DNA from: Myxococcales bacterium UBA5297
GTDB lineage: Bacteria > Myxococcota > Myxococcia > Myxococcales > UBA5297
Reading direction: 5' to 3'
Assembly: GCA_002408385.1 (NCBI GenBank)
Contig: DHSB01000098.1
Location: 39,058-49,756 of the forward strand
Length of the DNA: 10,699 nucleotides
Position 1 is the stretch's first letter, and each line of letters starts with the position of its first letter. The notes beneath the pieces are model-generated. The model had not been told where the DNA came from and ran no database searches. It was given only the letters and a program-made list of their open reading frames with translations. This document shows, one piece after another, positions 1-6,301 of the stretch. Both the position numbers and the translations under genes were made by a program.

Positions 1-40
1 TACGCTCGGGGTGACCGGGGGGCGGCCAGCGCTCCGAGAC

Positions 41-955
41 TTAGCCCGCCGCGCGCGTCCTGCAGGGCCGCAGCAGGTAGACGATCTCCTCGCCCATGAA
101 GCTCGAGACGCTCTCCTGCTTCACCTTCGCCGCGTCGTGCGAGGCCTGGGCGCAGTCTACGGTTCCGTCCGTCTCGAAGTTGTTCTCGGTCACCACCCGG
201 CAGTGCCCGCCGTCGGCGACGTCGGGGCCCTGGTGGTTGACGATGATCAGGTCGCCGGGCTCAGCCCGGCGCATGATGTCCTCGATGGCCGCCTTCTTCG
301 CATCGTAGTCGAGCCCCTCGAGCTTCACCTCGCCGAGGTTGTCGAAGAAGCGCTTGGCGCCCTTCGCGTACTTCGGCAGATCGACCGCGACCGGATACCA
401 GCCCTTGCCGTCCCCGCTGTAGGTCGCCGGCTGGAAACCGGCCTGATAGAGCACGTCCATCGCGAAGAGGTTGCACTTCCAGCGTCCCTTTGCGCCGAGG
501 CTGCGGTCGTCGGGCCTGCTGTTGCCTGGGATTCCCGGGTTGCAGCTCTTCCAAGAGCCCTCGACCCCGTAGCTCTGGCCGAGCCGATCGATGCGCTCGA
601 GCGCGGCCTCGGCGATCTCCTCGCCCGTCGGCCCCTTGGTCGTGCTCTGGAACGAGGCCTCCACGGCGGCCAGCACGCTGCCGGCGGCGGTCCGCTTGCC
701 CGAGGCGTCGAGGTCGATGAGGCTGCGCGCCGAGCCGTCGCGATCAAAGTTGTCGGCGTGGCGAAACAGCGCCTCCAGCTCCCCGCGCCCCGAGACCTTG
801 CCGTCGCCGTTCAGGTCGGCCTTGGCCACCTTGTCGACGCTCGAGCCCGCGGCCGCGAGCTGCTGCTTGGCACCCTCGTCCTTGCGCAGCTTGTCGAGGC
901 TCAGGCTCTGGTTGGCGTGGGCGTCGACGTAGCTCTGCCGATTGATCTTCGTCAT
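41..955 (-). CDS. EF-hand-like / CHAP (NlpC-like) cysteine amidase-fold protein
   Basis: The product is 304 residues with the start set at 955, where a GGGGGAGG ribosome-binding site lies just upstream; an in-frame ATG at 1009 is possible but has no such site. Residues 47-59 (D-L-N-G-D-G-K-V-S then E59) resemble a calcium-binding EF-hand or dockerin loop, although the acidic ligand falls at position 13 instead of 12. A weaker copy lies at 69-80 (N-x-D-x-D-G). The C-terminal half looks like a papain-fold amidase: C161 in WKCNLFAMDVLYQAGF is the likely nucleophile, followed by PGDLIIVN (233-240) and H251 in GGHCRVVTE as the likely general base, with E257 or N258 as a possible third residue. This family usually cleaves peptidoglycan peptides or amides. 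No signal peptide, lipobox or membrane segment is visible, so the route to a wall substrate is unclear. Fold assignment is moderately sure; substrate and role are inferred. The partner gene, if any, would lie beyond the left edge. Confidence 0.75.
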   Translation of the reverse strand: MTKINRQSYVDAHANQSLSLDKLRKDEGAKQQLAAAGSSVDKVAKADLNGDGKVSGRGELEALFRHADNFDRDGSARSLIDLDASGKRTAAGSVLAAVEASFQSTTKGPTGEEIAEAALERIDRLGQSYGVEGSWKSCNPGIPGNSRPDDRSLGAKGRWKCNLFAMDVLYQAGFQPATYSGDGKGWYPVAVDLPKYAKGAKRFFDNLGEVKLEGLDYDAKKAAIEDIMRRAEPGDLIIVNHQGPDVADGGHCRVVTENNFETDGTVDCAQASHDAAKVKQESVSSFMGEEIVYLLRPCRTRAAG

Positions 956-959
956 CTGG

Positions 960-967
960 CCTCCCCC
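960..967 (-). promoter_or_regulatory. Ribosome-binding site fixing the CHAP gene start
   Basis: Read on the minus strand this is GGGGGAGG, four bases before the ATG at 955. It supports translation from MTKINRQ and argues against the upstream in-frame ATG at 1009, whose extra 18 residues look like untranslated leader. Confidence 0.6.
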
Positions 968-1007
968 GGGGCGGCGCTGGGTGCCGCTTGGTAGTCGCAA
1001 CACGCAC

Positions 1008-1013
1008 ATTATC
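1008..1013 (-). promoter_or_regulatory. Possible -10 element for the CHAP gene
   Basis: On the minus strand this reads GATAAT, five of six matches to a sigma-70 -10 box, in an otherwise very GC-rich stretch. It would give a leader of about 45 bases before the start at 955. No good -35 box is seen at 16-18 bases, so this is only a candidate. It also lies inside the 5' extension of the longer reading frame, which further favours the start at 955. Confidence 0.3.
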
Positions 1014-1113
1014 CACTGAGAGCGCCGAGAGTTGCCCAGCGGGCCTCTGACGATCCGTCGAGGAATCCTCCTCAGCCTTCCTTCAGCCCCTCTTCTTCAT
1101 GCCCGCCCGAAGA

Positions 1114-1150
1114 CCGCCGAGACGGCGGTGGTCCCCGCCTCGCGCGATAC
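1114..1150. repeat. Single unit of the dispersed 25-bp repeat
   Basis: A CCGCCGA flank (1114-1120) precedes one 25-bp unit (1121-1145; starts GACGGCGG, ends CCCCGCCTCGCGC), followed by GATAC (1146-1150). The same left flank and right flank bound the five-unit tandem array at 7713-7849, so this is a one-unit version of that element. CCGCCG-AGA-CGGCGG at its left end can fold as a 6-bp hairpin with a 3-base loop. Confidence 0.65.
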
Positions 1151-1174
1151 TCCGCAGGAGAATCCCGACGACTC

Positions 1175-1203
1175 TTGACAGCTCCCGCAGCGAGCGGGAG
1201 CTG
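1175..1203 (+). promoter_or_regulatory. TTGACA box overlapping a perfect 10-bp inverted repeat
   Basis: TTGACA (1175-1180) matches a sigma-70 -35 box. It overlaps the left arm of a perfect inverted repeat, CAGCTCCCGC (1179-1188) and GCGGGAGCTG (1194-1203), with a 5-base centre AGCGA. There is no acceptable -10 box 16-18 bases downstream and no T tract after the hairpin. An operator in the divergent spacer or a plain RNA hairpin are both possible. Confidence 0.35.
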
Positions 1204-1444
1204 CGCTCGAGGGTGAGCGCAGGCTTGGGGCAGGACGCGGGCGGCGGCGACGACAGCTCTGCAGACCCTTTCGACGTGAAAGGTTTCGCCGCCCGCTCGC
1301 ACGCACGAATACCGGCTTGCGATGGCGCTGCCTTAGCGCGAGGGTAGGCGATGAAGCGGCCAAGCAGGGCCATCGACGGGCCGGGGTCAGCGGCAGCAGG
1401 CGACGGCTGACCCGAACACCAGCCTGCGAAGAAGGAAGAGGGAC

Positions 1445-4168
1445 ATGCGCACGCGCCTGTGGGTGATTCTCTCGGTGGCGCTGACCGGCTGCTTCTGCGA
1501 GCAGCCGCTGTTGCGCTCGGCATCGGCCGCCATCGACACCGAGTCCCTCGACTTCGGCCGGGTCTTCGTCGGTGGACGGCATCGGCTCGAGGTGCCGGTC
1601 GTCAACCAGGGGCGCGCCCAGCTCCAGGTAATCGTCGACGAGATCTCCCCGAGCTTTCGCGCCGAACCGGCCAAGCTCGTCGTCGAGCCCGGAGACACCG
1701 CCCACCTCACCTTCCTCTTCGAGCCGCAGCGACTCGGCGAGCACGCGGGCATCGCCAAGCTCTCCGGCGGCGCGGAGCTCATCGAGATTAGGCTCGACGG
1801 CGAGGGCGTCGCCAAGGCGCTCGACGTCCTTGAGGAGCTCGACTTCGGCCCGGTCTTCGTCGGCGACACCCGCACCCTCGAGCTGACTGTCGCCAACGCC
1901 GTGGACCTGCCGCTCAGCGTGGTGGCGGCGCCCGGCGGTGAGGACGGCTTCGCGTTTCGAGTCGAGCCGGCGAGCCTCGAGCTTCCGGTCCGCGAGTCCG
2001 GCAGGCTGGCCGTGACCTTCAACCCGCCCATCCGCGCGCGCTACGAAGCCGAGCTGGTTCTCGAGACCTGCCCGACCTGTCCGCGGATCCGCGTCAGGCT
2101 CACCGGAGTCGGCGCCGTCGTGCTGGTTCGGGCCAACCCCGACGCGGTCGACTTCGGGCTCGTTTCGCTGGGGCGCACGCGCACCCTCCCGCTGCTGCTC
2201 GAGAACGTCGGCGACGTCCCGGCGTTCCTCGGCTCGGCCGATCTGCTCGAGGGAGCAGGCCCGGGATTCTCGCTGGGGGCCAGCGCGCTCCCGCGCGAGG
2301 TGCCCGCCGGCGAAGCGGTGGCGCTCGAGGTCTCGTTCTCGCCCGGCCAGGCGCGCCCTCCGCAGACCGGAGAGGTGCGCGTCTTCGGTCTCTCGGGCGA
2401 GCCCTTGTTCGACGTGCCGCTGACGGGCCGTGGCGGCGGTCCGGATCTGGTCGTCAGTCCGGGCGCGATCGACTTCGGCGTGGTGCCGGCGGGCGCGACG
2501 GCGACGCGGTTGGCTCACGTCTCGAACCTCGGCGACCGGGACGAGGTCGACGTCCTCTCGGTGCGCATCGAGGGCCCTGACGCCGGCCGTTTCAGCGCGG
2601 AGCCGCAAGGCTCGCTGCCCGCCGATGTGCGCCTGTGGGACCTGGCCATCGAGGTCGGGTTCACCGCGCCGAGCACGGGCAGCTTCGCGGCCGAGCTGAT
2701 CGTCGTCTCGACCGACAGCGACACGCCCGAGCTCAAGGTCGCCTTGAGCGCCGAGACGGTCGTGCCTACGCCCTGCGCGCTCGAGGCGAGACCCGAACAC
2801 CTACGCTTTGGCCTGGTCCAGACGCTGATCACCTACGAGCGGCGGGCCGAGCTGGTGAACGTCGGCGCGACCCCGTGCCTGGTCTGGGACCTTGGCATCC
2901 ACCCCACTCTCTCGCAGCTCTTCAGCCTGCCGAACCCGCCGCAGTCGGCACTCCTCGCCCCCGGCGAAGCGCTCGAGGTCGAGGTCGCGTTCCGTTCCGA
3001 GTACGCCACCCCGTCGCTGGTCGAAGGAGCGCTCGTCTATCGCGGCGGAGTCGAGGAGGCGAGAACGGTGCGGCTGAGCGCCCTGGCGAGCTCGGCCCTG
3101 CTCGTGGCGGTTCCCAACCCGGTCGACTTCGGCCAGGCACCCCTCGGCTTCGCGCCGATGCGCTCCTTCGAGGTGCGCAACCGCGGCGGCGCCGGCGTCG
3201 TCATCGAGCGCCTGAGCTTCAGCCTGGATTCAGCCCCGGAGATCACCTTCTTCTATTCGCCCACCGGCGGCCCGCTCGGTCCCGGCCAGGCCAGGAAGTT
3301 TCGCATCCTCTACTCGCCGACGAGCCTCGGGGTTCACCGCGGGCAGGTCGAGGTCTGGTTCGAGTCGCTACCGGAGGCGCTGCTCGTCGACGCGGTCGGC
3401 GAGGCCATCGACGGCCCGTGCGGTGAGCTTTGCGAGCCGCCGGTTGCCACCTGTCCCGGACCGCAGGTCGTGACGGTCAACAACTCGGTCAGGCTGGCCG
3501 GCGCCGGGTCACATCCGAGCGGGATGCCGGTGACCTGTGAGTGGTCGGTGGTCGGGCGGCCGACCGGCTCCTCGGAGACTCCGAGGCCGGCGAACTCCTG
3601 CACCACGACCTTCATCCCGGACATCGTCGGGGACTACCTGCTCGAGCTGCTGGTGACCGACGAGAACGGGCGCACCGCGGTCTGCGCCACGCCGATAGAG
3701 GCGCAACCCTACGGCGGCCTCTGGGTCGAGACGTACTGGGATCTGCCCGGCGACATCGACCTGCACCTGCTGCATCCGAGCGGCGGCGATCCGAACCTCT
3801 CCTCCTCGTGGATGAGCCGCCCCTGGGACTGCTACTACAGCAACATGACCCCGTCCTGGGACGGGGCGGGGACCGCCGACGACCCGAGCCTCGATCGCGA
3901 CGACATCCCCGGGACCGGGCCCGAGAACATCCGCATCGACGCGCCCGTGGCCGGTCATCGCTACTCGGTCGGAGTCCACTGGTACTCGAACGCGAACCAG
4001 CACCCGAGCGTCGCGGTGACCACCAACGTCTACTGCGCCGGGCAGCTCATCCACACCGAGCTGACGAACACCGGCAGCGTGAAGGACCTCGTGGTCCTCG
4101 GCGAAGTCGAGTTCACCGGCCCGGGCTCCTGCGTCTGGAGGACGAACGGGACGGTGCTGCAGCGCTGA
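1445..4168 (+). CDS. ASH-repeat (choice-of-anchor D) surface lipoprotein with PKD-like and DUF2135-like domains
   Basis: The product is 907 residues. The start follows AAGGAAGAGGGAC and opens a lipoprotein signal peptide ending in L-T-G-C with C16 as the lipidated cysteine. Six immunoglobulin-like ASH/choice-of-anchor D repeats follow at roughly 97-111 residue spacing. Each begins near a (D/R)FG motif, at 36, 133, 236, 343, 454 (RFG) and 561, and carries the typical F-x-P turn, for example LFEPQRLG and SFSPGQA. A cysteine-containing PKD-like domain covers about 664-753. The end (about 758-904) is a YfaP/DUF2135-like domain with DIDLHLLHP, PWDCYYSN, DDPSLDRDDIPGTGPENI and a late cysteine pair (C864, C896). 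It is probably anchored at the outer membrane and exposed as an extended adhesive or structural stalk; no enzyme motif is seen. Function is inferred from domain type alone. Confidence 0.88.
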   Translation: MRTRLWVILSVALTGCFCEQPLLRSASAAIDTESLDFGRVFVGGRHRLEVPVVNQGRAQLQVIVDEISPSFRAEPAKLVVEPGDTAHLTFLFEPQRLGEHAGIAKLSGGAELIEIRLDGEGVAKALDVLEELDFGPVFVGDTRTLELTVANAVDLPLSVVAAPGGEDGFAFRVEPASLELPVRESGRLAVTFNPPIRARYEAELVLETCPTCPRIRVRLTGVGAVVLVRANPDAVDFGLVSLGRTRTLPLLLENVGDVPAFLGSADLLEGAGPGFSLGASALPREVPAGEAVALEVSFSPGQARPPQTGEVRVFGLSGEPLFDVPLTGRGGGPDLVVSPGAIDFGVVPAGATATRLAHVSNLGDRDEVDVLSVRIEGPDAGRFSAEPQGSLPADVRLWDLAIEVGFTAPSTGSFAAELIVVSTDSDTPELKVALSAETVVPTPCALEARPEHLRFGLVQTLITYERRAELVNVGATPCLVWDLGIHPTLSQLFSLPNPPQSALLAPGEALEVEVAFRSEYATPSLVEGALVYRGGVEEARTVRLSALASSALLVAVPNPVDFGQAPLGFAPMRSFEVRNRGGAGVVIERLSFSLDSAPEITFFYSPTGGPLGPGQARKFRILYSPTSLGVHRGQVEVWFESLPEALLVDAVGEAIDGPCGELCEPPVATCPGPQVVTVNNSVRLAGAGSHPSGMPVTCEWSVVGRPTGSSETPRPANSCTTTFIPDIVGDYLLELLVTDENGRTAVCATPIEAQPYGGLWVETYWDLPGDIDLHLLHPSGGDPNLSSSWMSRPWDCYYSNMTPSWDGAGTADDPSLDRDDIPGTGPENIRIDAPVAGHRYSVGVHWYSNANQHPSVAVTTNVYCAGQLIHTELTNTGSVKDLVVLGEVEFTGPGSCVWRTNGTVLQR

Positions 4169-4220
4169 GCGACGGTCGAGGGTCGACGGCTTCGCCCGGG
4201 ACCTACGCGATAGGTCGCAG

Positions 4221-4338
4221 GTTGGTAGGGGCGCATGGCAATGCGCCCGTCGACGAACCGGGCAGATGCGCCGGCGATCGTTGGTAGGGGCGCATGGCAA
4301 TGCGCCCGTCCACGAATCGGGCAGATGCGCCGGCGATC
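4221..4338. repeat. Two tandem 59-bp copies of a REP-like palindromic repeat
   Basis: Copy 1 is 4221-4279 and copy 2 is 4280-4338, with only two differences between them. Each begins GTTGGTAGGG and holds a hairpin: GGGCGCAT, loop GGCA, ATGCGCCC (arms 4229-4236/4241-4248 and 4288-4295/4300-4307). Each unit then carries a second ATGCGCC, so the single GGCGCAT arm has two possible partners. Related copies occur at 7625 and 7861. The position between convergent gene ends is typical of REP elements. Confidence 0.8.
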
Positions 4339-4360
4339 GCGGAGGCCGGCGATCGCGGAA
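4329..4360. repeat. Direct 16-bp duplication
   Basis: GCCGGCGATCGCGGAG (4329-4344) is followed immediately by GCCGGCGATCGCGGAA (4345-4360), one mismatch. It overlaps the end of the second 59-bp repeat copy and runs into the hairpin at 4361. Confidence 0.7.
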
Positions 4361-4383
4361 GCCGGCCTTCCCGAAAGGCCGGC
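4361..4383. terminator. Hairpin between convergent genes, possible bidirectional terminator
   Basis: GCCGGCCTT (4361-4369), loop CCCGA, AAGGCCGGC (4375-4383) is a perfect 9-bp stem lying 19 bases past the VWA gene stop. There is no T tract on either side, so intrinsic termination is uncertain. It may be another palindromic repeat element. Confidence 0.4.
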
Positions 4384-4402
4384 CCTCCGAAACCCTGCCT
4401 CG

Positions 4403-5944
4403 CTACTTCTCGCTGACCATCGCGGGAGGGGCCTCCCGGCCCCAGTGGGCAATCTCGTCGCGTATCTGGGCAAAGATGATGTCGTCGAGGTTGTTGCTCG
4501 ACACCGAGCCGGTCACGCCGTGGCGTTCGGCGCTCGCCGCGGTCGAGCCGTACTCGATGAAGATGAACTTGCCGCGGGTGAGCTGTGCGACCTGGCGAAA
4601 GACCAAGGTCCCAAGCCCGTCGAGGCCGCTGGCGGCCACCGAGTGGATGCGGATGCCTTGCGCCAGGGCGGCCAGCGCGCTCTGCCCGTAGGGCACGTCG
4701 CCCTCGTAGTCCATGTGCGGAGGCGCGTCGCCGATGAGGAAGGCCACCTTCGCCGCCCCCTCGCGCCAGTCGAGCCGCGTCAGCTCGGCGAGCGCCTGGT
4801 TGACCGATTCGGGGCCGTCGCCGCCGCCGGCGGCGCCGGCGGCGCCGACCTGCTGCAACGCCTTGCCGAACGCCTCGAGGTCGGAGGTGAACGGATGGGT
4901 GCTGGTGACGTAGAGGTCGCCGAGGTCGCGAAAGAGCACCGCGCCGTAGCGCAGGTCGAACTCCTGGTCGAGCCCGACGAGCTTCCGGGTCACCGCCGCG
5001 AGCGTCTCCTTGATGCGCTGGATCTCGTCGCCCATCGACCCGGTCGTGTCGATGGCGAAGACGACGTCGAGGGCGAGCCTGCTCGAGCCGCGCTCGGTCG
5101 GGAGCGCCACGACGAGATCGGCCGCGCCGGTCCAGTCAGCGCGTGCCCGCGCCTCGCCCTGCGCCACCTGCACCACGAGGCGCTCCGAGAGCTGCGTCGC
5201 GCCGAGCCGGGCCGCCGCGGCCCGCGAATAGAAGGGCAGCCGGCCATCGCCATAGGTCGTGCCGGCCCACAGCAGCTTGTCGTGCTCGAGGTCGACCACC
5301 TGCACGAGAGCGGCAGGTACCGGCTTGCCCGACGAGTCGACGACCTTGAGCCAGCGCCGGTCGCGCACGCCTACCAGGTCGCAGGATTGGGCGAGGTTTG
5401 GCTTGTCCGACCAGGTCGAAAGGAAGCGGAGGAAGGCGTCGAAGTCCGCGTTGTCGTCGGTCGAGCCGGCCCGCAGCGGGTTCGCGGCCGGCGCACCTTC
5501 GGCGAACCTCTTGGCCCTCGACGCAACGCCCACTCGCCCCTCGGCCATCGGCGCCGGCGCGGACGGCGCCGCGGCCATTCCGACGCTGTCGAGAAGCGCC
5601 CTCGACCTGCGCACCGCCCCTGCCGAGGACGGGACGGCGCCCATCGCCTTGATGCCGGCATTGCCCCCTCCGGCGCGGCGAAGCTCCCAGGGCCCGTCGG
5701 TGGTCCGCTCGACCTTCTGCCCCTTGAGCTCGGGGCTGGAGCCCACGGCGAACGCTTCGCGCCCGTCATCGGAGTCGACCGCGACGCCGCTGGCCGCGGG
5801 AGCCCCGGAGTCTGGCGCTGGGAGAGCCTGCGACCCGGCGTCTGTAGGCTCGGACACGGCCGCATCGGAGGCGAACGACGACGATTTGGTGCAACCGGAG
5901 AGCAACACGAGTGCGAGCCCAACTGTCACACAGCGTGCAATCAT
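4403..5944 (-). CDS. VWA-domain lipoprotein
   Basis: The product is 513 residues. GAGGA lies 6 bases before the ATG at 5944. The signal peptide ends in L-L-S-G-C with C18 as the lipidated cysteine, followed by a low-complexity Ala/Ser/Pro linker to about residue 150. Residues 198-240 resemble a carboxypeptidase-regulatory-like beta-sandwich (VVDSSGKPVPAALVQVVD, then GTTYGDGRLPFYS). The von Willebrand A domain runs from about 291 to 470. It has an intact metal-binding MIDAS motif, D299-x-T-G-S303, with supporting D376 in GGGDGPESV and D406 in FLIGDAPPH. Such lipoproteins bind protein ligands through a divalent metal at the cell surface or in the periplasm. The gene converges on the ASH-repeat lipoprotein gene, which could be a surface partner, but nothing in the sequence proves this. 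Confidence 0.88.
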   Translation of the reverse strand: MIARCVTVGLALVLLSGCTKSSSFASDAAVSEPTDAGSQALPAPDSGAPAASGVAVDSDDGREAFAVGSSPELKGQKVERTTDGPWELRRAGGGNAGIKAMGAVPSSAGAVRRSRALLDSVGMAAAPSAPAPMAEGRVGVASRAKRFAEGAPAANPLRAGSTDDNADFDAFLRFLSTWSDKPNLAQSCDLVGVRDRRWLKVVDSSGKPVPAALVQVVDLEHDKLLWAGTTYGDGRLPFYSRAAAARLGATQLSERLVVQVAQGEARARADWTGAADLVVALPTERGSSRLALDVVFAIDTTGSMGDEIQRIKETLAAVTRKLVGLDQEFDLRYGAVLFRDLGDLYVTSTHPFTSDLEAFGKALQQVGAAGAAGGGDGPESVNQALAELTRLDWREGAAKVAFLIGDAPPHMDYEGDVPYGQSALAALAQGIRIHSVAASGLDGLGTLVFRQVAQLTRGKFIFIEYGSTAASAERHGVTGSVSSNNLDDIIFAQIRDEIAHWGREAPPAMVSEK

Positions 5945-6301
5945 GACGATTCCTCGAAGGTCGAGGCCGCGGCGAGCGCGGCGGTTGATTGCGCTATTGA
6001 ACGATCCTCATGAGGAAACGATCTGGCGCGCTGCCGCTCGGTTCCAAGGCTGCTGAGCGGGCGGGAATTCCGGCACTTAGCGCCCTTTGGCTCCGACCCG
6101 CGCCGGCGAGCTCGAGCGGGCAATGCCGAGCCCGGGCCTGAGTGAAAGGGCAAGGCGGGCAAGAGCGGCCGCCCCCGCACAGCCCGTGTCACCATCCCCA
6201 TTACCGAACGCCGTCCGATGCGATACCCTACCGGCCTTCTTCCGCCGGCGCCCCACTCGAATTTCTCGCCGACCACGCCGGCCGTGACGCGCGAGGCCCC
6301 C
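5945..6301. other. Divergent intergenic spacer
   Basis: These 357 bases lie between the VWA lipoprotein gene and the Cys/Met enzyme gene. Apart from the palindrome near 6005 I see no gene, RNA or convincing promoter pair. The stretch 6218-6301 is an in-frame extension of the downstream enzyme gene and looks untranslated. Confidence 0.5.
6000..6023. promoter_or_regulatory. Operator-like palindrome between direct repeats
   Basis: TCCTCATGAGGA (6005-6016) is a perfect 12-bp palindrome. It lies between two direct copies of AACGATC at 6000-6006 and 6017-6023, a 17-bp period. The site is about 60 bases upstream of the VWA lipoprotein start and in the spacer shared with the Cys/Met enzyme gene, a plausible place for a regulator. 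No clear promoter hexamers were found beside it. Confidence 0.35.

Larger units (their letters stand above)
956..1444. other. Divergent intergenic spacer
   Basis: These 489 bases separate the minus-strand CHAP gene from the plus-strand ASH-repeat lipoprotein gene. They hold the candidate CHAP promoter, one dispersed 25-bp repeat unit, the TTGACA inverted repeat and a smaller inverted repeat, CCTTTC/GAAAGG (1267-1283). Short frames here show no recognisable protein or convincing ribosome-binding site, so I call no gene. Confidence 0.6.

Noticed and set aside
11..994. Long plus-strand open frame over the CHAP gene
   Set aside because: It is antisense to a recognisable amidase-fold protein and translates to Arg/Ala/Leu/Val-rich sequence without a domain; such shadows are common at this GC content.
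1097..2800. 567-residue minus-strand frame over the ASH-repeat gene
   Set aside because: It is the antisense of a clear lipoprotein with six repeats; its translation is Arg/Glu/Asp/Gly-rich with no motif.
4221..4338. Small gene encoded by the repeats
   Set aside because: Frames through the repeats give repeated short peptides such as LVGAHGNAPV on either strand, but the hairpin symmetry and intergenic placement explain the sequence better.
4235..6013. 592-residue plus-strand frame over the VWA gene
   Set aside because: The opposite strand encodes an intact MIDAS motif and a lipobox; this frame also starts inside the hairpin repeats.
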